From contig BSBK01002082.1 of the NCBI GenBank assembly GCA_027943335.1, positions 811,001 through 875,000 on the forward strand: a DNA stretch of 64,000 nucleotides, written 5' to 3'. Positions within the stretch are counted from its first letter, which is position 1. Every line of letters starts with the position of its first letter. The notes under the pieces are model-generated. The model was not told where the DNA came from and did not search any database. It saw only the letters and a list, made by a program, of their open reading frames with translations. Both the position numbers and the translations under genes were made by a program. Origin of the DNA: Chamaecyparis obtusa. Its lineage: Eukaryota > Streptophyta > Pinopsida > Cupressales > Cupressaceae. This document shows, in pieces, positions 37,807 through 49,595 of this stretch.

Positions 37807-39880
37807 CTACTCATCTAGCTGATCTACAATCCTCTTCACTCCACGTGAAGAGGACTGTGATGCATCAACATGCTCTATCTGGTCCTGAGTACCCTCATCC
37901 TACTCTATCTCATCTTGAGCACCCTGATCCTGCTCTGTCTGGTCTTGAGCACCCTCATCCTCAACTACATGAAAAGTGGATGAAGCCAAGTCCTGTAAAA
38001 AAATTTATAGTACAAATTAAAAATTATTTAAATTAATCATCTAAGATCTAGATACACACAGGACATTGAAAAAGATCTAGATACACACAAGACATTGAAA
38101 AATTACTTAAATTAATCATCACCTCAAAGGATAGTGTCGATGGATGCATTTGGCTTAATCCTGTAGCCATGCCAAGACTCATGGTGGTGTCAACCTAAAC
38201 AACATATATAAATCATGAATCAAAATTATAGTACATATATACATAAATTATAAAGTATATATAACTTGATTAACTATATAAATATGGAATAAAAACATGT
38301 GTAGATTACCTGTGTGTGACACATAGCTAATGTCATCGATGAGTGAGGACATAAATGGGATTGTGCAACATGAGACAATCCAAAAGCCTAAAATTACAAA
38401 AAATAAGTGTGAATCAAAGTTGTACATAAATTAGTAAGATACAAATACTTAAAATTAATAAATGAAAAACATACTACAGGTATATGCGGCTGACTCTTGG
38501 TGACTGGTGGGGCAGAGAATGAAGGACTTTCAATCTCAATCGTACATGAGAGACCCTACAAAATCATAAAAATATGTCAAACAAATTATCAATTAAAGTT
38601 TATTTTGTTTAAATTTTAAATGTATCAAGATCAAAGTGCATACTGTGAATGGAGCACCGAGATGTCAAGGTGTCGATGTCATATGATGATGGCTAATGAA
38701 TGTTGGAGGGTCAACCCTCCTCTGTTCACCAAAAAATCCACATTTTATGGCTCATAATTGTATAAATAAGAAATTTAATATTATGCTATATTTAAATTAT
38801 AATTAAATTTACCTGTGCAAGATGATCATCATCTGCATTGAGGAAATCAACATATGATGAGATATCATCTCAAGCATCACCATGTGTGCCATCATCATCA
38901 TCGGCATATCCACCATGTGCACCACTAGCATCATCACCATATCCACCATGGGCAGCATGGGCAGCATGGGCAGCATTAGGATCAGACTGGGGACCCATAC
39001 ATATACCCCCACAACTCATGCAAACATGTGCTATGCTGGGGGCAGTACTCGCCTGGGTCATGTGCTGTAACAAATTGCCCATAAGGGCACTCAAAGAACT
39101 AAGAGATGACTGTACTGCTTGATGATAGATAGGTGCAGGAAGTGCAGGACTTGGAAGAGGAATAAGGGGCTCATTACACACATGATTTCTAGCTTTGTCA
39201 CTCAATTTGGCCCCTGGCTTATCCTGTGGCATGCACCAGCCAACCCCCTGAAATGATCTCATGTCAAAATAATTGGATTTCTTACCCAATTCAAACTCAG
39301 CCCATAATTTCTTCAAAAAATAAAGTGGGACCTCATGATTAGCGTGTGGTGGATGGTCAAATACCATCCACCACCACTCCCAAAAATGCTCTGCTATCCC
39401 GAGGTGTCTACACCATCTAATGGAAATGTGTGGCTTCTTGCCAACTATCTGCTCACCTGTTGTAGGGTTCAAAAAATAGCGTGTCAAATCATTTTTTATA
39501 ATTTTTAACTTATTAACTTTTTTATAAGAGAGGCCATCAGAATAATATACATGCATAAACTCCCTCCACAACTCAAAACTATCAATCTCATAGTCTAATG
39601 TCTATATGGAATCTACTATGCCTTGCATGCTATCTGCAAGGTGTAGTAGCTGGATAGACGGATATGGATCATGCCTAATAATGCTTATGTCTCTCAAGAT
39701 GTCCTCTACATTTCTCCTAATATTATCTCTAAGCTCTCTAGGTGGAGGTGGAGGTGGAGGTGGAGGTGGAGGTGGAAGGGGAGGTGGAGGTGGAAGGGGG
39801 CATGGAGGGGGAGCGGGAGGTGGAGGAGGAGGTGGTGGTGCATGCTAACCTATAAGCTCATCAATGTGAAAATCATCCAT
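37807..39880 (-). CDS. Second transposon gene: proline-rich protein of unknown function, six coding exons
   Basis: Model on the minus strand: exons 39880-38813, 38721-38644, 38555-38475, 38387-38310, 38194-38123 and 37992-37807. Each has a GT donor and AG acceptor and all five introns are phase 0, giving about 520 codons. The protein begins MDDFHIDELIG, followed by a long poly-proline run (39735-39845), then a conserved-looking block with EIDSFELWREFMHVYYSDG, FWEWWWMVFDHPPHANHEV and SFQGVGWCMPQDKPGAKLSD, then Ala/His/Gly-rich and Asp-rich segments. The last exon has three acidic repeats of the form DEGAQDQTEQ/DEIE and ends GVKRIVDQLDE. I do not recognise the family. Five in-frame stops (TAG at 39846 and near 39604, in the Asp-rich part at 38868, a TGA in exon 2, a TAG in the last exon) mean this copy is probably dead. 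It faces the transposase gene, so it may be the accessory protein of the same transposon. Confidence 0.6.
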
Positions 39881-39979
39881 ATTGTCAATCTGCGTACAAA
39901 TAAAAACATGATAATTTACAATTAACTTACTGTAAAATATATTTTACCTTACAACTTGAATGACTTAAATAATCAAAAT

Positions 39980-40480
39980 TTAAGAGGAGAGAGAGAGAGG
40001 GGGGAAGAGAGAGGAGAAAGAGAAAAGAGATAGAGAGAGAGAGAGAGAATTAACATACTATAAAATATAAAACATATAAACTTAAGAACAAATAAAAATA
40101 TGATAATTTACAATTAACATACTGTAAAATATATTTTACCTTACAACTTAAGAGAGAGAGAGAGGAGAGAGAGAAAGAGAGAGAGTGAGTAAGAGAGAGG
40201 AGAGAGAGAGAGAGAGAGAAACAGAGAGAGAGAGAGAGAGAGAGTGTCTGTGTTTTTAAATTTATTTTTTGGTTGAACTAAATTTATGTTTTGGTTTTCT
40301 AAATTTATATTTTGATTTTCTAAGTTTAGGGTTTCATAAATTAACTTTTTATCTAGGTTTACATTTTTGTTTTATTATCTAGGGTTTTATTTTTCTATGT
40401 AGGGTTTTGCAATGTAATTTTGTATACCTAAATTTTACCAGTTTTCTACTTTAGTATGGTAATTTACTTGAAGTAAATTG
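39980..40480. repeat. Duplicated block, first copy (GA-rich tract plus leader)
   Basis: A GA-rich low-complexity tract (39986-40240) followed by GTGTCTGTGTTTTTAAAT, GAACTAAATTTATGTTTTGG and TGTAGGGTTTTGCAATG blocks. It continues after the inserted LTR element at 42483-42660 and matches 42660-43100. A smaller repeat, around ATTTACAATTAAC and TATATTTTACCTTACAACTT, occurs at 39915 and 40105. Confidence 0.8.
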
Positions 40481-42482
40481 TGTAAGAATTTTGATATCGC
40501 TCTGATACCATGTAAGAATTTGCCTAAGGCAAAGAATAGAAACCAAGATCTAGAAGCTCAAGAGATAGCACAAGAGAGACAAGATATGATATGATCAAAT
40601 GATCAAATAATGAATAGATTGAATGATTGATTGATTACATACAATGTAGGAATGCCTCAATATATAGGCAATGCAAGATAACTAGAAGTTATGCAAGTGA
40701 TAAGATCACAACTAGACATGGTGGAATCACATGTCTACCAAAGGTGGATCATCCTCCATTGTATATGAAAGTATGTGCAACAAGTGCAAAAATGAGAGGA
40801 TGATAATGTGATAAGAACACTAAAGGTGGATCTCACACACAAAGAGGTATGTGATGACAACTATCACACCTAAAGTGGAGATTCTCCTAACCATGTGCTA
40901 AAAAGAAATGCAAACTCCTAGGTGTCACAATGATAACTAATATGAAAATGCATTATCCTAAGTAAACTTATGTAAATGTAATTAGTAAATACTTAATTAC
41001 ACCAACACCCCCCCTTAAGTGCAACTTAGGGAAATGCACTTAAACTCACAATGCAAGATGGGTCCCAGCTACTAGGCCATGTTAGGTACCCATGTACAAA
41101 ATGCAAGAACAATGCAATCTCTCATAAAGTGGAGAAAGAGGGAAAACCTCATGGGAAAAACCCTCCCCCAAAAAGAGAGATGAATACATTAATAGAATAT
41201 GAGAGAGAAGACCTCATGTGAGGAAGATATCCCCCCCATAAGATAGAAGATTTTGGCAATTTATATATAGTGCATGTACAATTGCCACTTGCCAAAATGA
41301 ATCAAAGTGGACTTCTGACTTTGATGATTACAACAGAAAATATGAAGCTATAGTATACTCAAACAAATAAGACACAAGATCTCTCAAGGATCTAACAAAT
41401 TACAAGTGCCAAAATTAGGCCAAAATATATCAAATTTTGAAAGTACTATGTCCACTTAGAATTTTTCAAAACTGATACCAGATCTGAAAAGTAGACAAAA
41501 AATCATGAACTTTAAAAAAAAATAGCACCTGAAAATGTGTCCATATGAACCCAAACGAAGCCTCTAAAGTTGTAAAAATTAGAATTTATGATTTTTAGAA
41601 AATATCAAAAATAGAGATCTGACATCACCTGCACCATTGTGTAGATCGTGAAATTCTACCCCAAAACAAAAAAAATTGCTCGGAAAAAGGAGTCTGGATG
41701 ATTGAGATATTGTTGTTTGAAAATCGCCTCTAAAATTATTTTTTCTGAATCACCGCCGCCGAACCTTAAAAATTCAAATGGCTCTAGATTTTTCTTCAGA
41801 TATCCAATTTGGATGAAACAAAATTTGATTTAGGAGTTTTTGGACCTCCTCAATGTGATGCCAACCTTTGATTTGCACTAGCAAGCTCTAATTTTGACCT
41901 ACAATAAAATTCTCTCAAAATAGGCTATATAATGAAACTCCTATAGCTTTGATACCATGTAAGAATTTTGATATCGTTTTGATACCAAAAGAATTTGCCT
42001 AAGGCAAAGAATAGAAACCAAGATCTAGAAGCTCAAGAGATAGCACAAGAGAGACAAGATATGATATGATCAAATGATCAAATAATGAATAGATTGAATG
42101 ATTGATTGATTACATACAATGTAGGAATGCCTCAATATATAGGCAATGCAAGATAACTAGAAGTTATGCAAGTGATAAGATCACAACTAGACATGGTGGA
42201 ATCACATGTCTACCAAAGGTGGATCATCCTCTATTGTATATGAAAGTATGTGCAACAAGTGTAACAATGAGAGGATGATAATGTGATAAGAGCACTAAAG
42301 GTGGATCTCACACACAAAAAGGTATGTGATGACAACTATCACACCTAAAGTGGAGATTCTCCTAACCATGTGCTAAAAAGAAATGCAAACTCTTAGGTGT
42401 CACAATGATAACTAATATGAAAATGCATTATCCTAAGTAAACTTAAGTAAATGTAATTAGTAAATACTTAATTACACCAACA
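40481..42482 (-). mobile_element. Non-autonomous copia-type LTR element, 2.0 kb
   Basis: LTRs at 40481-41007 and 41958-42482, flanked by AATTG at 40476-40480 and 42483-42487. On the minus strand the LTR starts TGTTGGTGTAATTAAG and ends AAAATTCTTACA. The primer site TGGTATCAAAGC follows the 5' LTR (41946-41957) and a G-rich tract precedes the 3' LTR (41008-41016). The 950-bp interior has no coding frame, so the element depends on others. Each LTR also carries a second copy of the LTR-end/primer-site junction within its last 50 bases. The two LTRs are nearly identical, so this is a relatively young insertion. Confidence 0.92.
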
Positions 42483-42659
42483 AATTGAAATAAAAAAGAA
42501 TTACAACTTTGAAAGATAAAATATAAAATTAAATTTATGCAATAATTTTGAAAATAACATTAAACATAGCATGAACTAAATTTATTTTTGGTTTTCTATT
42601 TATTTATATTAAATGATTTTCTAAAATTTGGTTTTCTAAGATAATAAAAAATAATAGTA

Positions 42660-43100
42660 CGTAGAGAGAAGAGAGAAAGAGGAGAGAGGGAGAGAGAGAG
42701 GGAGAGAGAGGAGAGAGAAAGAGGAGAGAGAGAAAGAGAGAGAGTGAGAGAGAGAGGAAAAGAGAGAGAGAGTGTCTGTGTTTTTAAATTTATGTTTTGG
42801 TTGAACTAAATTTATGTTTTGGTTTTCTAAATTTATATTTTGATTTTCTAAGTTTAGGGTTTTGCAAATTAATTTTTTATCTAGGTTTATGTTTTTGTTT
42901 TATTATCTAGGGTTTTGGTTTTCTATGTAGGGTTTTGCAATGTAATTTTGTATATACCTAAATTTTACTAGTTTTCTACTTTAGTACGATAATTTACTAA
43001 GGAAATTGAAATAAAAAAGAATTACAACTTTGAAAGATAAAATATAATTAAATTTATGCAATAATTTTGAAAATAACATTAAACTATACATTTTTAAATT
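42660..43100. repeat. Duplicated block, second copy (GA-rich tract plus leader)
   Basis: Partner of 39980-40480 plus 42483-42660. The GA-rich tract covers 42660-42776, then the same leader blocks follow through AAGAATTACAACTTTGAAAG. It lies in the presumed first intron of the leftward transposon gene. The first copy was split by the LTR element, so the duplication is the older event. Confidence 0.8.
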
Positions 43101-43172
43101 AAAAATAACCTGAAACTACAATTTTTAGAAACAAAAATCATAAAAAAATAATAAAAAAGAATAGTACTTACC

Positions 43173-43310
43173 TGGAAGATGAAAAAAATGGCAGATGGGG
43201 TCGACAGGGGAAGCTAAACTGGGCACTCGAGCTGTACCAAATGTGATTCCGTTTTCATTGTGGATGAAAATGACAAGAATTTTGTTTAAAAGAAAAAATA
43301 TATAGATTTT
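43173..43310 (-). other. Candidate untranslated first exon of the leftward transposon gene
   Basis: On the minus strand the sequence runs CATCTTCCAG then GTAAGTACT, a strong splice donor (GT at 43171-43170). A matching acceptor, TTTGTACGCAG, precedes the start codon at 39880. The exon lies just inside the right subterminal repeats, where a terminal promoter is expected. No cDNA evidence, so this is inference. Confidence 0.4.
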
Positions 43311-43313
43311 CAA

Positions 43314-43470
43314 AATGGGCGCCTGATTTGTTCAAATCGGGTGCCCATTTTGCTTTGGGTGCCCAATCCTAAACGGGCACCCAATTTTTAAACGGGCACT
43401 CGATTTGAAAAATTGCTTCGGGCTCCTGAAGCTAAATGGGTGCCCGATTCGTAAATATCGGGCACCCAAT
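43314..43470. repeat. Right subterminal repeat cluster (GGGCGCCC/GGGCACCC type)
   Basis: ATGGGCGCCTGATTT, ATCGGGTGCCCATTTT, GGGTGCCCAAT, ACGGGCACCCAAT, ACGGGCACTCGATTT, ATGGGTGCCCGATT and ATCGGGCACCCAAT occur in about 155 bases. The core matches the left cluster (26290-26411), including the variant ACGGGCACTCG. Confidence 0.82.
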
Positions 43471-43541
43471 TTGTATTACTTGTTTTCCTTCACTGCGGAC
43501 TTCCACGAAATTGGCCCCCAACTCCGAACACACCCATACAC

Positions 43542-43686
<145 letters not shown>

Positions 43687-44034
43687 TCTTGGTGTGTCTA
43701 TACTTGATATATGTCAAGTTATATAGGTTTATAGTAATATTTCAGTTAGTTATGGTTTATTTATCAAAGACTAGTATTTTGGATGTTCGGGAAGAGACAA
43801 TGTGGCAGTATTAGGATCACTATTGATTGGTGTGACAATATTTTGAGATGTGAAGGTTATGGAATGTTTAGGACTTATATTTGTTTTCTTGACATGATGG
43901 GTTCATCGATTTTAGGATCACAAGATATTCTTCTGGGGTGACAATGTTTACTATTTATTGTTCCTAGTATATTGTGAAAAGATGATTATGAATTTTGAGA
44001 TAGAGGTGTTGCTGGTGCTGGTGTTAAATGATTA
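43687..44034. other. Unassigned stretch right of the microsatellite, no gene
   Basis: No coding frame and no match to other parts of the window was noticed. It replaces the rest of the last exon of the second transposase copy, so a break or deletion lies near 44034. Confidence 0.6.
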
Positions 44035-46692
44035 TAAATAATAACCAATTCCTTCTACATTTCCACGCTTAGAAATCACTACAAAGACATCTCCTACACA
44101 GTAAATTTATATATACATGTGTGAGATCTTAAAATTTACTTAATTCAATCGATAGATCTATCTATCTATCTATATATGTAGCTCAATGTACCATATAATG
44201 TGAAATATATATACTTACCAATTTTGACCAATCCTGAGATTTGATCGTAATTAGTAGAAATCAAAGGGACATCATCAAATTTTTCATCTTCATCTCTATC
44301 AAATGTAATAGTAAAAACTAGTGGTACTAGATTCCATGCACCTACATATCCACGGTCTTGATTGATACATTCCTCATAATTGTTAGCAATGCAGTGACAA
44401 CAAAAGCATAAGTATTCCCTAGTGTTCAACATCTAACTGTGACAATTCATACTTATAACTAAATGCAAAGATCGCATCTTTTCTATCCTATTGCAACCAT
44501 GCATAATTTTTCTATCCACACCTGAACAAATGCATATATAATACATTCTATATAAATATAATTTGAATAAAAAATATCATAAAAATGTTAAACACTTTCA
44601 AATAATTTAAAAATGTGTGCATAACTTTTATCTCCCAAAATTTTATATATGGCACCGCATAAGTCAATCCTGATGACATGTCATTCTCATTTGGTGTGAA
44701 ATGTTTCTTGCACCATTCAACCACATCATGTGCATTTTTTATATGCACTCCCTTATAATTCATTTGATACTTTCGTATAAAAAGTTTGATGCAAGCTCTG
44801 ACACCATCGTGTTCACCTTATGTCCACTCTCAAAGAAATTGTAGACATGTGGTATGTTTTCATTATGATGATATCTACATAGTGCATAAAATAGTCTCGA
44901 TGATTTGAATTGTGCAGCTCATCCATCTGACCAAACATAATGTTTATCAATTTTTATACCTCTTTCTTTCAAATTTGTAAAAAATATCTTGAAGCATTGT
45001 TCTACATAATGAATGTCAAGCTCTCTATCATCACTTATATAAAAATGATATTCCTTCTTAATGACCCATGCTTCAAATGTGCTTTGAATACCATACAAAT
45101 CTAATTGTGTGTGTCGATAAGACACATGTACCATAATAGTAATTTTCTCATAAAAATAGTATTCTGACTGAATTGCCTTTTGATGAACAAAAGAATAATT
45201 TTCTGCAAAATCAACAGCTGATACAATAGTTCCAAGTGAGAAATTGTCTCTCGGTGTTTGGAATTGTTGTGCTTGCCACTTTGCAAAAAAAACATGATGA
45301 ATGTAGGGTCAAATCATTTTTTTTTAAAATTTCCATAAATACTCCAACATTTATCTCCTGTTCAACATATTCTAACCTTTTGGATTATTTCTCCAATTTT
45401 GTTTCATTCTTTACATATTTGTAACTCTTTCAATTTACCATCTTTGTTACATCAATATTTTCAGTTTTCAAAGGAAAAAGAGACAAATCAGCACATGTTT
45501 GGCATATTCCTTTTATGCAATTTATTTATCTATCTACATCATCTCTTTTGTCACATAAAATGGATGAGATGAACTCACTTCATCTAGTAGGAGGAGCATT
45601 TTCAAAACCATAAGTGTCTTCTACAAACTTTCAAAAAACTTGATAGTGGAGAGCAAATTCAATATGATAACAACAATAACAAGTTTCAAACACTTTGTTT
45701 GTCCTGATATAATATGGCTTCAATCTTTCAAACAATGGTTTCCCAATCTTTATATTAGGATTTGAACTACAAAATGACACATACATTTCATGTTGTGTTG
45801 TGTCCAACCAATGTTTTGAATGATATTCGTATTGATTAGCTGAAATTCTATGTCTGATAACATCTCTAGTGTTTGATGAAGGATGTGTATTATCATTCTA
45901 AAATGATGTGACCAAATTTGTTATTCCTTCATCAATCCTATCAGAATGAGGAGCTCTACACATGATTGCCCAATTGCCTTCCAAGGTTCTATCATCCAAA
46001 AGTATTCTCCTATTAACTTATTGTGAAATTGTTTTCCTATTAAAACCAAACTGAGATGAAACTGAAGATATCTATCTTTTTCATCCCATAGTGTTACCTA
46101 CAATGGATGTCAACATAAATTTTCTTGTAATGGTCTTATCTATAGTTTGAGATCTCTTCCCTAGCTTGTTCAAACCTTTCTTAATTTTTTCAATGATATC
46201 AGTTTGCATGTCAACAACTTTTCTCTTATTTGATGATTTTTCTATACCCAATAATTTTAATGCCCCTTCCAACTTTTTGTTTATAAGTACAAGTGAAAGC
46301 AATTGAGCTTGTTCAAGTGTTTCAAAATTATCAAATTTAACCAATATTTCTCTTGCTATCATATTCATTGATCTCTTCTTAGATAGACTTAAGGGTCGAA
46401 CATTAGAAAGTGATCTCAAATTCTCCACATCCATTGTAAGTAAATGATCTAAGTTTCTATAATTAATATTTCTCTTTAGAAATTGAGCTAAATTTAAAAG
46501 TTCATCCATACCATTAGGAGCATGTGATGTTGACCCTTCTCCAACATCAATTGTTTTTCCCTATCCTTCATTGATCTCTTTTCCCAATGGGCTTTCAAAA
46601 GGTTTAATCAGGACTTCTGATTATTCTATACCTGGATCCTTCCCCATCTTTGCTAGGGAATCTAGAAGGAGCGTAACAATCACATTTTTCAT
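44035..46692 (-). pseudogene. Second, diverged transposase of the same family, truncated
   Basis: Reading from a possible ATG at 46692 (MKNVIVTLLLDSLAK), the frame shows the same order as the first copy: LGI...KLGKRSQ, NDNTHPSS, a Cys/His-rich part (CYCCYHIEF, IKGICQTCADLS), then AVDFAENYSFV (first Asp), HYVWSDG (second Asp) and AAQFKSSRLFY, NFFESGH and GEHDGV. A small deletion at the GHxKGEHDG motif shifts the frame and stops are frequent. The exon ends at 44219 with a GTAAGT donor; the next exon starts at 44093 (GDVFVVISKRG) and is cut near 44034. The intron has the same position and phase as in 26598-35253. No active transposase can be made. The copy lies outside the right end of the first transposon. 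Confidence 0.78.
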
Positions 46693-46699
46693 GATTGTT

Positions 46700-47640
46700 C
46701 CTCTTCCCCAAAATTAACTTTGAAAACATCCAACATGTTGTTAAGGAGAACTTTTTCTATTGTGGAAGATCTAATCATCTTACAGGAAAGTCCCAGATAG
46801 CTACCCAAGATAAAAGATAGAATTGTGAGTGGAGTAGTCCCCCGACTGGCTGGACCAAAGCCAACTTCAATGGTGCTGCCAAAGGGAACCCACGACAAGC
46901 TAGAAGTGGAGGAATCAAGAGGAATTTCTTTGGCCTTGGCATGGCAGCTGTTAGTCTCCCTCTGGGCGCTCAAACCAATCATTATGTTGAAGCTTGTGTG
47001 GTTCTACAGGTCACCAAACTAGCTCATGATATGGGGGGTCAAGTGGCTCTTGCTAGAAGGAGACTCGATGAACATCATCAACTACTTAAACCTTACTCAC
47101 TCTCCCTCATGGACTATATCCAACATCATTGTTGATACTCGAGTGATTCTTAACTCTTTTGAAAAGGTGTATATCTCCCATGTGTACAAGGAAGCCAATG
47201 ATGTGGCTGATTGGTTCGCCAACTTGGCCGTCATAAAGGAAGCTAAGTTGACATGGAAAAAAGGAGAAGATTTTCCCACTAAAGTGAAGAGTATCCTAGA
47301 AAAGAAAATACTCCATTGCATTGATGGTATCATCTTACAACCACAATGATTTGCAATGAGGACGGTGGTTGTATCCCATTTTTTAACAGTCACACTATGA
47401 ACATAATGGTCTCCAACTCACCCTCTGGGCTGTTTGTTCCTTCATTTTCTTCCTTGGATTTGGGTATTTTTGGGCTTTCTCTAGCCTTGTCTGCTCTATT
47501 GTTTTGTGGCTTTTCAGCCCTAGCCTTTTTGTGGCTTGTTTCTTTTTTGTTCTGTTCTTGCTTCAAACTTCTTTTTTAGAGTCGTGGATTTTAGGAACCT
47601 TGTAAAACCTATTTTACTTAATAAAAAACAAGTGGCACAA
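46700..47640 (+). mobile_element. 3' end of a LINE: RNase H-like domain and tail
   Basis: Two frames together give a plant LINE C-terminal RNase H: KANFNGAAKGNPRQARSGGI, GLGMAAVSLPLGAQTNHYVE, LLLEGDSMNIINYL, then YISHVYKEANDVADWFANLA. A frameshift near 47020 separates the halves. The 3' part (47350-47640) has no gene and ends near an AATAAAAAACAAG. All upstream parts of ORF2 are missing, as in 5'-truncated LINEs. Confidence 0.82.
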
Positions 47641-48200
47641 TTTTGTGTTGAATTTGACTCATTCTCCAATTTCTATTCATCTCTATTTTCTCAAACATTA
47701 ACAATTCAATTTACATTTACTATGAAAAAATTCAAATCAATTGATCCTTGCCTCAAGGTATGAATTCCTTAAATAGGTTCATTTCACTTAGTATTCATCT
47801 GAAGAGATGCTAGAAAGAACTACACAATTAAATTTTTAAAATTTAAAATTATAAATTCTAATATCTTCCTTCTAGCTATTATGTGTGATTTTTTTGGATG
47901 TTTACCTGACATGTTACTATTTCTTGGGGAGTCAAAACACATTTAGGTACCATTTGTCAAATAATCTAAGAAAGTGTTTAACACACACTTTATGTTTTTA
48001 AGGCACTTACCCTCTCAACACAAGATACATAAATTAAAATATAATGATAGGCATTCAACAAACTACTTCTTCAAATCACCTATCTCAGCAGAACCGCTCT
48101 GCAACTTCCTGCTCAAGCTCCAATTTTAAACTGCAGGCTCCCATGCCTACCTCCCCTAGGGTAGATGATGCCCCCCTAACTAACCTGCTTGCTAGCCCTA
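47641..48200. other. Intergenic stretch between two LINEs, no gene
   Basis: No supported coding frame. The last 100 bases are probably the 5' leader of the following LINE. Confidence 0.6.
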
Positions 48201-49595
48201 ATGGACCCCAAGCCATCCCGTGATTTCCTCTATCTTGATTAGAGTGATTGAGTCAATGGGGGAATCTCAAAAAGTGTCCTCTTCTGCTGATACCCCGTTG
48301 TCCCCCCCAAAACCCAACTTGAAAGGGGCCCTTATTGGAGAATCTCACCAATATTTGGAGGCTCTACTGGTGGACTTCATTCAGACTGAAGGTTTTGAAC
48401 TATCTCTCCTGGACTCAATGGTGAATAGAATGATGGTGGACTTTCAGCTGGCCCTGGTTGGTCAATTTTTTAACTTGTGACCTACCATCGAAATGGTTAG
48501 AAAATGTGTGTCTAACCAGTGGAAGATCAAGGGTTCTATCCTAGTTTCTGCTATGCCTAGGGGACTTTTTCTATTTAATTTTACCACTCTTGAGGACCTA
48601 TCCTATGTGTTGTCGGGATGGGTTTATGGAAAGCACTTCCTAGCCCTTGAAAAATAGAAACCCAGATTCAATCCGGCAACGGATCTAACAAGAACGGCCC
48701 TAGTTTGGGTCTGTCTCCCTGGCCTCCCACTTGAGTATTGGGATGAGAAAGTCTTTCGATGGATAGGTGACTCCTTTGGCTCATTCATCACAACAAACTA
48801 GGTGACCCGTTCTAAATCCAGGCTAGTGTTTGCTAGATTCTGTGTGAATGTCACTCTAAATAAAACCCTACCCAACTTTATCATTTTGTTAAATCTAAAC
48901 TAGGTAGATGGACCCAAGCATTGGTGTATGAGAATGTTACCCTATTCTGCTAGAACTATGATAGAAGAGGCCACTCTAGTGACACTTGCAAGTCCTCCAA
49001 GTTGGGAACTAAAAAAGTGAACAAGGACAAAGGAATGGTTGAGGTTCCACCCCCATAGGTGAAGAGGAAAAGGTTGAGACTAGGCCACCCTTGGTGGCTA
49101 ATGAAATGGAAACCCTAAATATTGAAGATCTGGCTCTAGAGGAAGGTGAGATCATCCCCTCTGGGAGATGGATGTTGGTTGCCCTGGTCTTGGTTCTCCT
49201 GATCTCCTATGTATGGAGGAACCAATTCTCCATCTGATGGTAGAGCCAGTAAAGACCCCCTTGATGCCCCCCTAGTGAGGAGGATGACTAACCCTACTGA
49301 GGTAGAAAAGCTTGCCATTATGGTTTCTCTAGAGTTACAATCCCCAAAGCCAGATGCTAAACCCCCACCAAAGCTTGTGAAGAAGAACTCCTCCAGCTCC
49401 TTTGATGGTTTGGAGGATGATGATGGGGAATGGAAAATGTAGAGAAAGAAAACCAAGCCTAAAAAGGCTGATGTGGGAATGGAAACACCCACGGGAAGGC
49501 CTTCAGACCAAGCAAGCAGATCGAGAGGGACCATAAGGGATGTTGTAGCAGGTAAGAAGAAAACCCTAGAATCTAGTTTCAAAAGTAAGAAATGA
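48201..49595 (+). pseudogene. LINE ORF1 (DUF4283-type, with zinc knuckle)
   Basis: ORF1 of plant L1-type LINEs is an RNA-binding protein. Visible blocks, in order: VSNQWKIKGSILVSAMPRGL, FTTLEDLSYVLSGWVYGK, LTRTALVWVCLPGLPLEYWD, KVFRWIGDSFGSF, SRLVFARFCVNV, the DUF4283 pattern. Near 48950-48990 a zinc knuckle remains (CxNYDRRGHSSDTC, with the second Cys changed to Tyr). The C-terminal part is rich in Lys, Ser and Pro. At least one frameshift and several stops break it. The TGA stop at 49593-49595 overlaps the ORF2 start codon as ATGA. Confidence 0.82.

Noticed and set aside
39606..39925. Gly- and Trp/Arg-rich plus-strand frames
   Set aside because: They are the complement of the poly-proline coding run of the leftward transposon gene.
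47346..47763. Hydrophobic frames of 77 and 75 codons after the LINE RNase H
   Set aside because: They sit in the LINE 3' tail, with T-rich codons giving Phe/Leu/Ser runs and no conserved feature.
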